The notes beneath the pieces are model-generated. The model was not told the DNA's origin and made no database searches. It saw nothing but the letters and a program-made list of their open reading frames with translations. This document shows positions 1-6,252 of a DNA stretch of 8,463 nucleotides, piece after piece (within the stretch, counting starts at the first letter, position 1; each line of letters opens with the position of its first letter). Location of the stretch: the NCBI GenBank assembly GCA_021324035.1, contig JAJPJU010000301.1, forward strand, positions 1 through 8,463, read 5' to 3'. Both the position numbers and the translations under genes were made by a program. This stretch comes from Spartobacteria bacterium (lineage in GTDB: Bacteria > Verrucomicrobiota > Verrucomicrobiia > Chthoniobacterales > UBA10450).

Positions 1-630
1 AATTGCGTTCGTTACGTGAGCCAACCCTCGGGCAATCTTGGTTACTTCTGGCGCGCTACCGCACAAGATCCGCGGCCGATCATCGTGGACGAAAGAATTC
101 CTGGTCACTATTTTCAGCTCTGTCTTTCCTGGAAACACGAGGACCCGATTCGCCGGCATTATTACGATTCCGGACCGAACGAAGGCCTCGGCTTTTATTC
201 CGAGGAGATGATGTTGCAGGCCGGCTTGTTCGATGACAGCCCTCACACGCGCGAGATCATTTACAATTTCATGCGACTGCGCGCGCTCCGGGTTGAGGTC
301 GACGTCGAACTGGCGCTCGGCAAGTTCACGCTCGAACAGGCGGCAAAATATTTGCAGGAAAAAGTTCCAATGGACCAGGTGACCGCGCGACAGGAAGCAA
401 CTTCATTCGCCACCGGCCCGGGACAGGCGATCGATTACCAAATCGGCAAACTCCAGATCGTGAAATTCCTGGCCGAATCGCGAATCAAGCAAGGCGAACA
501 ATTCAGCCTTCGCGCATTTCACGACTTCGTTTGGAAAAACGGCAATGTTCCGGTCTCGCTCCAACGCTGGGAATATCTGGGTGATGCCAGCGACGTGCCG
601 CCGCTTTCGAACCAGATCTCTAATCGTTAG
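1..630 (+). CDS. DUF885 family protein, C-terminal part (5' end outside window)
   Basis: The reading frame is open from base 1 and ends at TAG 628-630, leaving 209 codons. The in-frame GTG at 16 is not a convincing start, because the protein already reads as family sequence there, so the gene begins outside the window. DUF885 proteins are usually 500-600 residues, resemble metallopeptidases and are often exported. Typical landmarks are an [H]ExxPGH motif (seen as DERIPGHYFQL, from base 88), a following EGxxxYSEE block (bases 180-207, seen as EGLGFYSEE), and a C-terminal PGQAIDYQIGKL segment (bases 418-453) followed by LRAFHDFVWKNGNVPV. The first histidine of the usual HExxPGH motif is aspartate here, so catalysis is uncertain. 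It converges on the MFS gene with only 13 bases between the stops, and no terminator hairpin is evident. Confidence 0.85.
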   Translation, partial: NCVRYVSQPSGNLGYFWRATAQDPRPIIVDERIPGHYFQLCLSWKHEDPIRRHYYDSGPNEGLGFYSEEMMLQAGLFDDSPHTREIIYNFMRLRALRVEVDVELALGKFTLEQAAKYLQEKVPMDQVTARQEATSFATGPGQAIDYQIGKLQIVKFLAESRIKQGEQFSLRAFHDFVWKNGNVPVSLQRWEYLGDASDVPPLSNQISNR

Positions 631-643
631 GCCCGGCCTCGAA

Positions 644-1963
644 CTACTTCTGCTCGAAGCGCCGTCGCTTGATCTCCTCCTTAATATCTTCCAGCGCTTC
701 CAGCCGCTGGTCCCGGATCGTTTTGATATAAAAGATTGTACCGCCGATTCCGAATGCGGTAGCGGCAAGAAAATTCAATTCCGCACCGAGTGCCCACAAA
801 TACGCCCCAATGATCGCGCCGATGCTGACGATCACGTCCCGTACTAAATAGTACGCTCCCACCATTTGGCCGCACCGAATCGGATCGCAATAGCCGATAA
901 TCAGCGCTTTGCGCGATGTGTCGCCGAATTCCTTCAAGCCGCGAATCGCGAACGCGGCGACCAGCAGACCGAAGCTGTAAGCCGGGTGCGCGCGAGCGAC
1001 CATCAAACTTACCGGGAACAGCGTGAACATGATGAATGTCACGATCACGAAAGGTTCGCGGCCGTAGCGATCGGCATAATGCGCTGCGGGAATGATGCAC
1101 AGAGTCGCGGCCAGCATTTCCACGGTCGTAAGAATTCCAACTTCCTTGCCGCTCACGCCGATCCAATCCATGGCAAAGATAACGACCCACGCGTAAGGGA
1201 TTCGTTCGCAAAATCGAATCAGGATGTCGCTCAGAAGCAATCGCCGCATCGGACTGTTGAATTCGCTCAAACTTTTCCAAAAACTCCAGCGCTCCTCCGG
1301 CGCGATCTCGTCTTTTGGTTGGTCGCGAAGTTCGCGTTGCAGAAGGATCGTCAGCCCGGAAAGCGCGATCGAAATAATCAACGCAATCCGGACGCCGCCG
1401 ATGACGCCAAACCGGTCGATAAGCATTCCGCCGAAGAACGGCGCGATCATAATCGGCAATCGTTTGATGACCGATTGAACCCCGATCCCCATCGAGTGGC
1501 GACTTGCCTCGAGCGCCGACGCGACCAGCGAAAATGTCGCCGGCAATGAGAAACAACTCCACGACAGGAAAAGAAACATGCCGGCAATCACCGCCGCCCA
1601 GTGCGGGATGAGGAGCACGAGCGCGTAACCGGCAATTGAGACGATATTGAAAATCAGAAACGCGCGTCGATGCCCCCACCGATCGACCACCACGCCGCCG
1701 GGATAGGCGTACAACGCGCCGAGCAGCGTTCGAATTGTGTCGTAGAGACCAATCACCAGGACGGTGGCGCCGAGCTCTTTCAGATATTTCGGAACGAACC
1801 GCATCCAGAGTTCTTCCCCGGCGCCGATCACAAAAATCGCGAGCAGAAGAATGACGAGGTTGCGTTTGAGGCCGAAAAAGTTCGCCACGCTTGAAAGCCA
1901 TGTGCCACTCGATTTGGTTTGCGCTTGCTGATCAGACGTCGGCGGATTTGCCTCTGATTCCAT
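644..1963 (-). CDS. MFS transporter, 12 TM, substrate unknown
   Basis: This 439-residue inner-membrane protein has the layout of a major facilitator superfamily carrier: a polar N-terminus (1-33), about 12 hydrophobic segments, and a charged C-terminal tail (DQRLEALEDIKEEIKRRR). The MFS motif A loop between TM2 and TM3 is seen as GGVVVDRWGHRR (residues 89-100). Its counterpart in the second half is HYADRYGREP (295-304). A charged central loop (about 209-240) separates the two six-helix halves. RGLKEFGDTSRKALI (341-355) resembles the conserved segment of drug/sugar-type MFS carriers. ATG at 1963 is the only sensible start; there is no clear Shine-Dalgarno. It lies 81 bases downstream of the propeller genes on the same strand and could be their last operon member or an independent unit. 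A long minus-strand ORF in another frame (681-1901) is a shadow. The substrate cannot be told from sequence. Confidence 0.9.
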   Translation of the reverse strand: MESEANPPTSDQQAQTKSSGTWLSSVANFFGLKRNLVILLLAIFVIGAGEELWMRFVPKYLKELGATVLVIGLYDTIRTLLGALYAYPGGVVVDRWGHRRAFLIFNIVSIAGYALVLLIPHWAAVIAGMFLFLSWSCFSLPATFSLVASALEASRHSMGIGVQSVIKRLPIMIAPFFGGMLIDRFGVIGGVRIALIISIALSGLTILLQRELRDQPKDEIAPEERWSFWKSLSEFNSPMRRLLLSDILIRFCERIPYAWVVIFAMDWIGVSGKEVGILTTVEMLAATLCIIPAAHYADRYGREPFVIVTFIMFTLFPVSLMVARAHPAYSFGLLVAAFAIRGLKEFGDTSRKALIIGYCDPIRCGQMVGAYYLVRDVIVSIGAIIGAYLWALGAELNFLAATAFGIGGTIFYIKTIRDQRLEALEDIKEEIKRRRFEQK

Positions 1964-2044
1964 GTCAGCGTGATTTAACCGGCCGAGAAATCGGCACCGG
2001 CTTATTTCATCGCACGGCTGGCTAACTGTCGAGACGCGTTTCTG
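1964..2044. other. Short intergenic gap with weak hairpin
   Basis: This is the gap between the second propeller gene and the MFS gene. It contains a 5-bp stem with a 4-base loop (1982-1986 paired with 1991-1995) that extends imperfectly with flanking CCGG/CCGG. On the minus strand it is followed by TTAAAT, not a real T-run. It could be a weak terminator or attenuator separating the MFS gene from the exported-protein operon, but the evidence is thin. No promoter is recognisable. Confidence 0.25.
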
Positions 2045-3073
2045 TTATGGACCGTAAACCAAAATCTTGAGGGTATTCGGGACAATTGTCGGTCGGGCCG
2101 GCGTCGCGCCTGGTGCAGGCGAAGGCGCTGGTTGAAACTGCGCGGTCGGCAAATAAATCCGGTGCGTCTTTGGATCGAGCGCCATGGTGCGGGCGCCGCG
2201 TTCGGTCTTCAATGTTTGAACTACGGTCAATTTGTCCGGCGTTTCTTCCTTCGCGATCGTCGTTGTTCCATCGCCGCAAGACGCGAATGCGAGTTGGGTC
2301 GCGTCATCAAACGCGCAACCATCGGTGCCCGCGCCGATGGGAACGTTCGCGAGAACTTTTCCCGATTCCGAGTCAAGCATGACCATCATCTTGTTGTGAC
2401 AGGTGGCGAATAATCGGTGATGCGTCGCATCCAGCGCGATTCCGCTCGGCTCTTCGCCGGGCGCAAGCAGCCAATTGGCCACGACTTCGTGTTTCGCGGT
2501 ATCGATGACCGCGACTTCGCTTTTGTCTTCTATGTTGCAATAGACGCGATGAGCGATGCCGTTCGCGACCGCAAACTCCGGACTTCCGCTAAGCGGAATG
2601 GTCGCTGTGACCGTCGCCGTTTTGGCGTCAATCACGGTGGCTGAGTTTCCTTTGTGGTTGAACACATAGACCTCGCCACGAAGCGGGTCGTAGGTCATTG
2701 CGTCCGGGCCTTCGCCGGTGTCGAGTTTCGAAACCGTCTTAAGCGTGGTCAGATCGACAACACTGGCCTTTGATTCTTTACCATTTGAAGAAAAGCCGCG
2801 GAGAAATTCGTGAATGGGAAGAAACGTGTGCACACCCGGCGTCTCGGTGATTGCAGTTCCGAGCAACTTATTGTTCGCCAAATTGACTACGTCGACTTTC
2901 GTGGCGTGGGACAAATAGAGACAGCGCGATTCGCTATCGATCGTCAAAATGTCCCAGCCGCCTTCGCCGCCGATCGGGATTTCGCGGACAAATTTATAAG
3001 CGTCTTCAGCGACGGCCACTCCATACAGGAGTGCCATCATACAAGTTAGTAACCCGATGGCTTTTAACGTCAT
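2045..3073 (-). CDS. Exported YVTN-type beta-propeller protein, second of a tandem pair
   Basis: I choose ATG at 3073 (342 residues) over an in-frame TTG at 3109, because it gives a clean signal peptide: MTLK, a hydrophobic core, and a probable AxA cleavage after VAVA (residue 22). The mature protein is a series of roughly 40-residue repeats of the type seen in YVTN/NHL/lactonase-like propellers, with units such as GIALDATHHRLFATC and MALDPKTHRIYLP. The last blade carries a proline/alanine-rich insertion (PAPSPAPGATPARP) before the closing strand TLKILVYGP. It is clearly paralogous to the upstream gene (compare PIALDEANHRLFVGC there). Such propellers act as periplasmic or surface binding scaffolds or, in some families, enzymes; no catalytic signature is identifiable. 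The start lies 28 bases past the stop of the upstream propeller, so the two are probably co-transcribed. Confidence 0.87.
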   Translation of the reverse strand: MTLKAIGLLTCMMALLYGVAVAEDAYKFVREIPIGGEGGWDILTIDSESRCLYLSHATKVDVVNLANNKLLGTAITETPGVHTFLPIHEFLRGFSSNGKESKASVVDLTTLKTVSKLDTGEGPDAMTYDPLRGEVYVFNHKGNSATVIDAKTATVTATIPLSGSPEFAVANGIAHRVYCNIEDKSEVAVIDTAKHEVVANWLLAPGEEPSGIALDATHHRLFATCHNKMMVMLDSESGKVLANVPIGAGTDGCAFDDATQLAFASCGDGTTTIAKEETPDKLTVVQTLKTERGARTMALDPKTHRIYLPTAQFQPAPSPAPGATPARPTIVPNTLKILVYGP

Positions 3074-3101
3074 AGGTTTCTTTGGCGCATTTTCACAAAA
3101 G

Positions 3102-4100
3102 TCATTCAATATGATATGCCCGAATCTCGGCGTTTTGCGAACCGTGATGCGGCACCGCTACAAACAAGGTATCGCGTTCGGGAACAAAGAGCCCGGTTCG
3201 AGCACCGGTTGCCGTGTTGATCTGAGCTGATCTCTTATATTGGTTTGGGTCGATTTGCTCGAGAATATCGACCGTGCCCGCGCCGCAAACGGCATAGATG
3301 CGATGACGTTGGTCGTCGTAGAAAACTTCATCCGTGTCGCCGGAGATGTCGACCTTAGCGACGATGTCGCCGGAATCCGTATTCAGCACGACGAGCTTTG
3401 GTGGCAAGCGGCAGCCGACAAACAACCGGTGATTGGCCTCGTCCAAAGCGATGGGGAAATTGGAGAAGGCCAGATCGGTTTTCCATGTCGAGATCACTTC
3501 GCCTTTGTCGCGATCGATTACCGCAATCTGCCGAGAAGTTGGAATATTCACGAAAATCCGTTTGCCGCGTTTCTCCAATTCGAACGCTTCGGGATGAGCG
3601 GATAGTTTGATTGAGCCTGCTTGCTTGCTGTCAGTCGGATTGACGATTGCAATTCCTCCGCTGCCGAAGCCGACATAAATCTTTTTGGCTGCGCCGTCGT
3701 AACGAACATTATCGGCATCGTCCTTCAGACTGAGGTCGCCCAACGGTTGGAATGATTTTGCGTCATACATTTTGCAAATGCCGCCGTCATCATTCGCCAC
3801 GAACACTCGATCGAGTTCGGAAACGTAGGCTATTCCTTGCGGTGCGCCGAGACCGGTCACCGAATGGATCCTCTCGCCTTTGCGGAGATCAATAACTTCA
3901 ACGCTATTGTTGCCCAGGGCGCAGACGAAGAGTCTTTCGTTGGTGGGATCGAAGGCGAAATGATCGATGCGCCCCTCGACGCCGGGTAGCGCGATTGTTT
4001 GCTTCAGTTTGAGCGGCTGCGCGTAAGTCGCGGCGGCTCCATAACAGAAAAGCAACGCCAACGTGCAGCGAACCGACTCCTCGCTAAAGCGCGACTTCAA
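3102..4100 (-). CDS. Exported YVTN-type beta-propeller protein, first of a tandem pair
   Basis: The frame is open back to ATG 4193, but that start would overlap the DUF1259 gene by 97 bases and put a non-secretory extension before the signal peptide. TTG at 4098-4100 gives 332 residues beginning (M)KSRFSEESVRC, then a hydrophobic core and likely cleavage after TYA (residue 27). That TTG overlaps the TGA of the DUF1259 gene as TTGA, a typical translational-coupling junction. The mature part consists of propeller repeats such as RIDHFAFDPTNERLFVCALG, PQGIAYVSELDRVFVAND, NVRYDGAAKKIYVGF, PIALDEANHRLFVGC and EVFYDDQRHRIYAVC. It has no transmembrane segment other than the signal. Function is unknown: a periplasmic or surface binding protein is likely, and a lactonase-like enzyme is possible. 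The start is the weakest part of this call. Confidence 0.85.
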   Translation of the reverse strand: MKSRFSEESVRCTLALLFCYGAAATYAQPLKLKQTIALPGVEGRIDHFAFDPTNERLFVCALGNNSVEVIDLRKGERIHSVTGLGAPQGIAYVSELDRVFVANDDGGICKMYDAKSFQPLGDLSLKDDADNVRYDGAAKKIYVGFGSGGIAIVNPTDSKQAGSIKLSAHPEAFELEKRGKRIFVNIPTSRQIAVIDRDKGEVISTWKTDLAFSNFPIALDEANHRLFVGCRLPPKLVVLNTDSGDIVAKVDISGDTDEVFYDDQRHRIYAVCGAGTVDILEQIDPNQYKRSAQINTATGARTGLFVPERDTLFVAVPHHGSQNAEIRAYHIE

Positions 4101-5008
4101 TTTTTGAGAGGAGAGCTGGCCTGTTGCAGACCAGCAATGAGAGACGCGCTCTTGATGCTTTCCGCCAAATCCTTCGCCGGACCGCGGCCCCAATAATGGA
4201 AAAACATCATGCGCGGTTGCTCGTGCGTCATGTGCTGATGGATCGCGACGATATATATTTTTTGTTTCACCACCGATTTCAGCACGGCCTGCAGTTCATC
4301 TTCGGTCACCACGAAATCGCCGTCGACGATTGCATTGTCATCGCTTCCCGCAAAAGCTGCCCAGGTGTTGACACCCATCGTGTTGTCGATTTTGACCCCG
4401 TGCATTTGGGCCGGTCGACCAAATGTAAACTTCACCATTCCGTTGTTCACGTCACCGCTGGCGCCGAAAATTTTGTTTAACGGTTCCGCTGAGATCGAAT
4501 TCTTATCCGGCAGCGGGCTGCCGTTGAATGTCTCTTTTGGCTGAGGAGTCGCGGATCGAACCTGCTTGACCGCGTCGTACATTTTTTTCACCGCGCCAGC
4601 CAGTTGTTCGACGCTGCCATCACCCTCGATATGCATGAAGAAAACTTTCGGCCGGTCGAAAAAAAAGTGATTGTGGAGCGCAGTGACGCTTAGCCCGTTA
4701 TCGAGAGCAGCCGTCATCGCGGCGTTGACTTCATCCTCGAACAGAACCGTATCGCCCATCACCATCGCGCCGTCTTTTGTTTCAGTGAAAGCGGCCCACG
4801 TTCCGAGTCCCATGAACGGCGGCATTGTCCAACCGTCGACCGTGACCTTCACGTCACCTCGCGGCCAGGTGACTTTATAAACATTCTCCTTTTCGTTGAG
4901 CTTGCCTTTGAGCCCGGTGATCTGATCGATTTTCGCGCCGTCCATCGCCGCTGAAACGACGTTGATGTTCGCGCAAATGATGGCGAAAACCAGACAGAGT
5001 GTTTTCAT
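4097..5008 (-). CDS. DUF1259 (LppY/LpqO-type) exported protein with two repeats
   Basis: ATG at 5008 gives 303 residues with a signal peptide (MKTLCLVFAI..., probable cleavage near VVSA, residue 20). Upstream in-frame starts lie inside the REP element and lack a signal peptide. The protein contains two copies of the DUF1259 domain. MGLGTWAAF (66-74) matches MGVNTWAAF (211-219), GDTVLFEDEV (85-94) matches GDFVVTEDEL (230-239), and HNH...PKVFFMH (112-126) matches HQH...PRMMFFH (257-271). All are offset by exactly 145 residues. Each copy therefore has an HxH-x11-H motif that looks metal-binding. The biochemical role of DUF1259 is not established; mycobacterial LppY and LpqO are lipoproteins of this family, but no lipobox is seen here. 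The stop overlaps the TTG start of the next gene, so the two are coupled. A REP hairpin ends 15 bases upstream of the ATG. Confidence 0.9.
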   Translation of the reverse strand: MKTLCLVFAIICANINVVSAAMDGAKIDQITGLKGKLNEKENVYKVTWPRGDVKVTVDGWTMPPFMGLGTWAAFTETKDGAMVMGDTVLFEDEVNAAMTAALDNGLSVTALHNHFFFDRPKVFFMHIEGDGSVEQLAGAVKKMYDAVKQVRSATPQPKETFNGSPLPDKNSISAEPLNKIFGASGDVNNGMVKFTFGRPAQMHGVKIDNTMGVNTWAAFAGSDDNAIVDGDFVVTEDELQAVLKSVVKQKIYIVAIHQHMTHEQPRMMFFHYWGRGPAKDLAESIKSASLIAGLQQASSPLKN

Positions 5009-5015
5009 ACAGGAA

Positions 5016-5041
5016 CTGTAGCCGCTTCGCTGTGCGAAGCG
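5016..5041 (+). repeat. REP-like palindrome, GTAG head (left half of inverted pair 1)
   Basis: The element is CTGTAGC followed by a perfect 8-bp stem (5023-5030 with 5034-5041) and a TGT loop. The GTAG tetranucleotide immediately 5' of a palindrome is the signature of REP elements recognised by RAYT (TnpA-REP) transposases in enterobacteria. Its partner at 5095-5120 has the same head and loop in inverted orientation, so the heads face outward as in a BIME. Confidence 0.75.
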
Positions 5042-5094
5042 CATGAAATAAACTCGTCTTTGCGCTGTCAACGTGTCTGGCTTTTTGCCGATCA

Positions 5095-5120
5095 CGTCGC
5101 GCACAGCGCGACGGCTACAG
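5095..5120 (-). repeat. REP-like palindrome, GTAG head (right half of inverted pair 1)
   Basis: Read on the minus strand this is CTGTAGC, then an 8-bp stem CGTCGCGC, loop TGT, and GCGCGACG. Compared with the partner at 5016-5041, the head and loop are identical while the stem sequence differs on both arms with pairing kept. It starts one base after the PepSY-like gene's TAA, so the pair fills nearly the whole intergenic gap (5009-5121). Confidence 0.75.
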
Positions 5121-5121
5121 G

Positions 5122-5433
5122 TTAGTATTTCTCGCCTTTTTCCTTGTGCTCGCTCGCTTCGGAGTGTTTGCCGAGCATTTTGCCATCGGCGTCGAACTTG
5201 TAACCCCACTGCTTGCCGTCTTTGCTCACGACGGCTTCATAGTTCGTGCCTTCTTTTTCCCAGCGAACGATGGAAGCTCCCTTGAGCTGTTTGTCCGCTG
5301 CCTGTTGCACCGCTTGCGGCACATCAGAACTGTTGAGGTTTTCTTCCTCGTGTTTTTTCTCATTTGCCTGGGCCACGCCGAAGGTGAGCCCAATGCTGAC
5401 CGCTGCGATTGTTAGCAATCTTGGTGTGTTCAT
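5122..5433 (-). CDS. Small exported PepSY-like protein
   Basis: ATG at 5433 gives 103 residues with a good signal peptide (MNTPRLL, hydrophobic core 6-20, cleavage after AQA at residue 23). An upstream TTG (5493) would add 20 residues in front of it and is disfavoured. The mature part has one PepSY-like unit of about 55 residues: VPQAVQQAADKQLKGASIVRWEKEG, then YEAVVSKDGKQWGYKFDADGKMLG. This is the helix plus beta-hairpin pattern of secreted PepSY-like (BLIP-related) proteins, which bind or inhibit other periplasmic proteins. It is flanked by charged Lys/Glu/His-rich segments (EKKHEEE and SEASEHKEKGEKY). It is the first gene of the exported-protein run, and the next gene starts 113 bases downstream across an inverted REP pair. 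Partner and exact function are unknown. Confidence 0.82.
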   Translation of the reverse strand: MNTPRLLTIAAVSIGLTFGVAQANEKKHEEENLNSSDVPQAVQQAADKQLKGASIVRWEKEGTNYEAVVSKDGKQWGYKFDADGKMLGKHSEASEHKEKGEKY

Positions 5434-5548
5434 GGTGTTGAATTTTTGACTGATCAGTGCATAAGTTTGTTCGAAATCGCTCACGCTCAACAAATTCGCG
5501 CCGGACAGCGTCCGGCAATCTTGATCGGTCGAGTTCTTGGAGTCGCGA
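5434..5548. promoter_or_regulatory. Intergenic region likely carrying the promoter of the exported-protein operon
   Basis: These 115 bases separate the MerB-like stop from the PepSY-like start. They hold a perfect 10-base palindrome ACTGATCAGT (5449-5458), about 16 bases upstream of the start, which could be an operator or coincidence. A separate GC-rich stem-loop lies at 5500-5516. I do not see a convincing -35/-10 pair. Placing the operon promoter here rests on position. Confidence 0.3.
5500..5516 (-). terminator. Stem-loop after the MerB-like gene, possible terminator
   Basis: A perfect 7-bp stem GCCGGAC/GTCCGGC with a 3-base loop lies 32 bases past the TAA-side end of the MerB-like gene on the minus strand. 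No T-run follows (GCGAATTTGTTG), so it is not a classical intrinsic terminator. It may still act as a 3'-end hairpin, or be a worn repeat without a GTAG head. Confidence 0.35.
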
Positions 5549-6238
5549 TTAATTCCACTGGTCTGATTTCGGGTCCCAGAAAGGTCCGGTTAAGCCAACC
5601 GAAGCGAAAATCGAAACCATTTCATCGGGTCCGGGCCGGCGGGACTCAACAGTGAGCCGGTTTGCGTACCAATGAACGGCCAGTTGCCATAACTGCTCAA
5701 GGCTAACGAGTGGACGTCGCGGAATCTTATTCGCTGCACACCATTCATTCACGGTCTCTTCCGACCGGAAGAGGAGCATCGTGGCTCAGGTAAAAACGAG
5801 ATCGTCCCACCAACGGGCGGCGGGAACTGCGAAATGCGCGACGTACGGTTTCAACACCGGCGCCCCGTTTTTCACTTCGAGGGTCAATGGTTCTTCGGTG
5901 TGACCGTCCGAAGCGTGGCTGATTGCATCACAATGCAACGCCGCTGCGATTCCGAATGCGTCCCAAACACAGTTGGCGTAATACTGTTTGCCGTTCGCCT
6001 CGACTGGAAATTTCGTAGGAATTCCCGAGAACGGAGGCGCCATTCGAATTCGAGTTGGATCGCCCGGTTCCGGAAGCAGAACTCGTTTCGCGTGCAACCT
6101 TTTGAATGCTTCGACGATTTCTTTTTCGTCGGTGTCGATCTTCCGCGAGATCTCGGATGAATTTGGAACGCGGCCGGTTTCGGCGGTCACGGCGTAGATC
6201 GCAAGTTTAACTTTGGTGTCGAGATCCTGGTCGGGCAT
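5549..6238 (-). CDS. merB: MerB-like organomercurial lyase, predicted selenoprotein (in-frame UGA 5786-5788 = Sec151)
   Basis: Two ORFs (6238-5786 and 5779-5549) are in the same frame, separated only by TGA and two sense codons. Read through, they give 229 residues; MerB is about 212. MerB cleaves carbon-mercury bonds in the cytoplasm using two cysteines and an aspartate. Residues 1-65 resemble the MerB winged-helix region (TGRVPNSSEISRKI). RMAPPFSGIPTKF leads into NCVWDAFGI, where C90 and D93 match MerB Cys96 and Asp99 (AWCALDTL). WWDDLVFT-U151-ATMLLFRSEETVNEW aligns with SFCCHVHFFASVPTAEDW without a gap and puts the UGA on catalytic Cys159. The spacing C90-U151 (61) matches 96-159 (63). A SECIS-like hairpin follows. 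ATG 6238 is the start; Shine-Dalgarno is poor. A single nonsense mutation or restart at ATG 5779 is the alternative. Substrate is inferred; no other mer gene is visible. Confidence 0.82.
5750..5788 (-). promoter_or_regulatory. UGA codon and SECIS-like stem-loop
   Basis: In the mRNA the UGA (5788-5786) is followed, 19 bases later, by the loop GGUC (5766-5763) on a perfect 7-bp stem, CUCUUCC paired with GGAAGAG (5773-5767 with 5762-5756). A lower 4-bp helix CACG/CGUG (5783-5780 with 5753-5750) can form across an internal loop. Bacterial SECIS elements lie just after the UGA inside the coding sequence and have a small loop opening with G; E. coli fdhF has a GGUC loop 18 bases after its UGA. SelB would bind here to deliver Sec-tRNA. 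The bulged U of the E. coli element is not evident in the upper stem. Confidence 0.72.
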
Positions 6239-6252
6239 TCGTCGCGGGTTTT

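Noticed and set aside
840..853. Palindrome GTACTAAATAGTAC as a possible operator
   Set aside because: It lies well inside the MFS coding sequence (YYLVR codons) and has no repeat-family features.
866..1549. A 227-codon plus-strand ORF inside the MFS gene
   Set aside because: It is antisense to the transporter, with low-complexity polar composition and no recognisable domain.
681..1901. A 406-codon minus-strand ORF overlapping the MFS gene in another frame
   Set aside because: Its translation is rich in Arg, Asp and His with no domain-like pattern, while the 644-1963 frame gives a clear 12-TM transporter. It is a codon-bias shadow.
3074..3109. TTG start at 3109 for the second propeller
   Set aside because: It would add 12 residues (MNDFCENAPKKP) before a complete signal peptide, and ATG 3073 is a stronger start.
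5549..5779. A separate 76-residue gene starting at ATG 5779
   Set aside because: It is in frame with the upstream ORF across a single UGA and is the natural C-terminus of the MerB-like fold, so it is better explained as one readthrough (Sec) protein.
5786..6238. A MerB-like pseudogene caused by a nonsense mutation
   Set aside because: The stop is the only lesion, it falls exactly on the catalytic Cys codon, it is UGA, and a SECIS-like hairpin follows. It cannot be fully excluded without sel-gene data.
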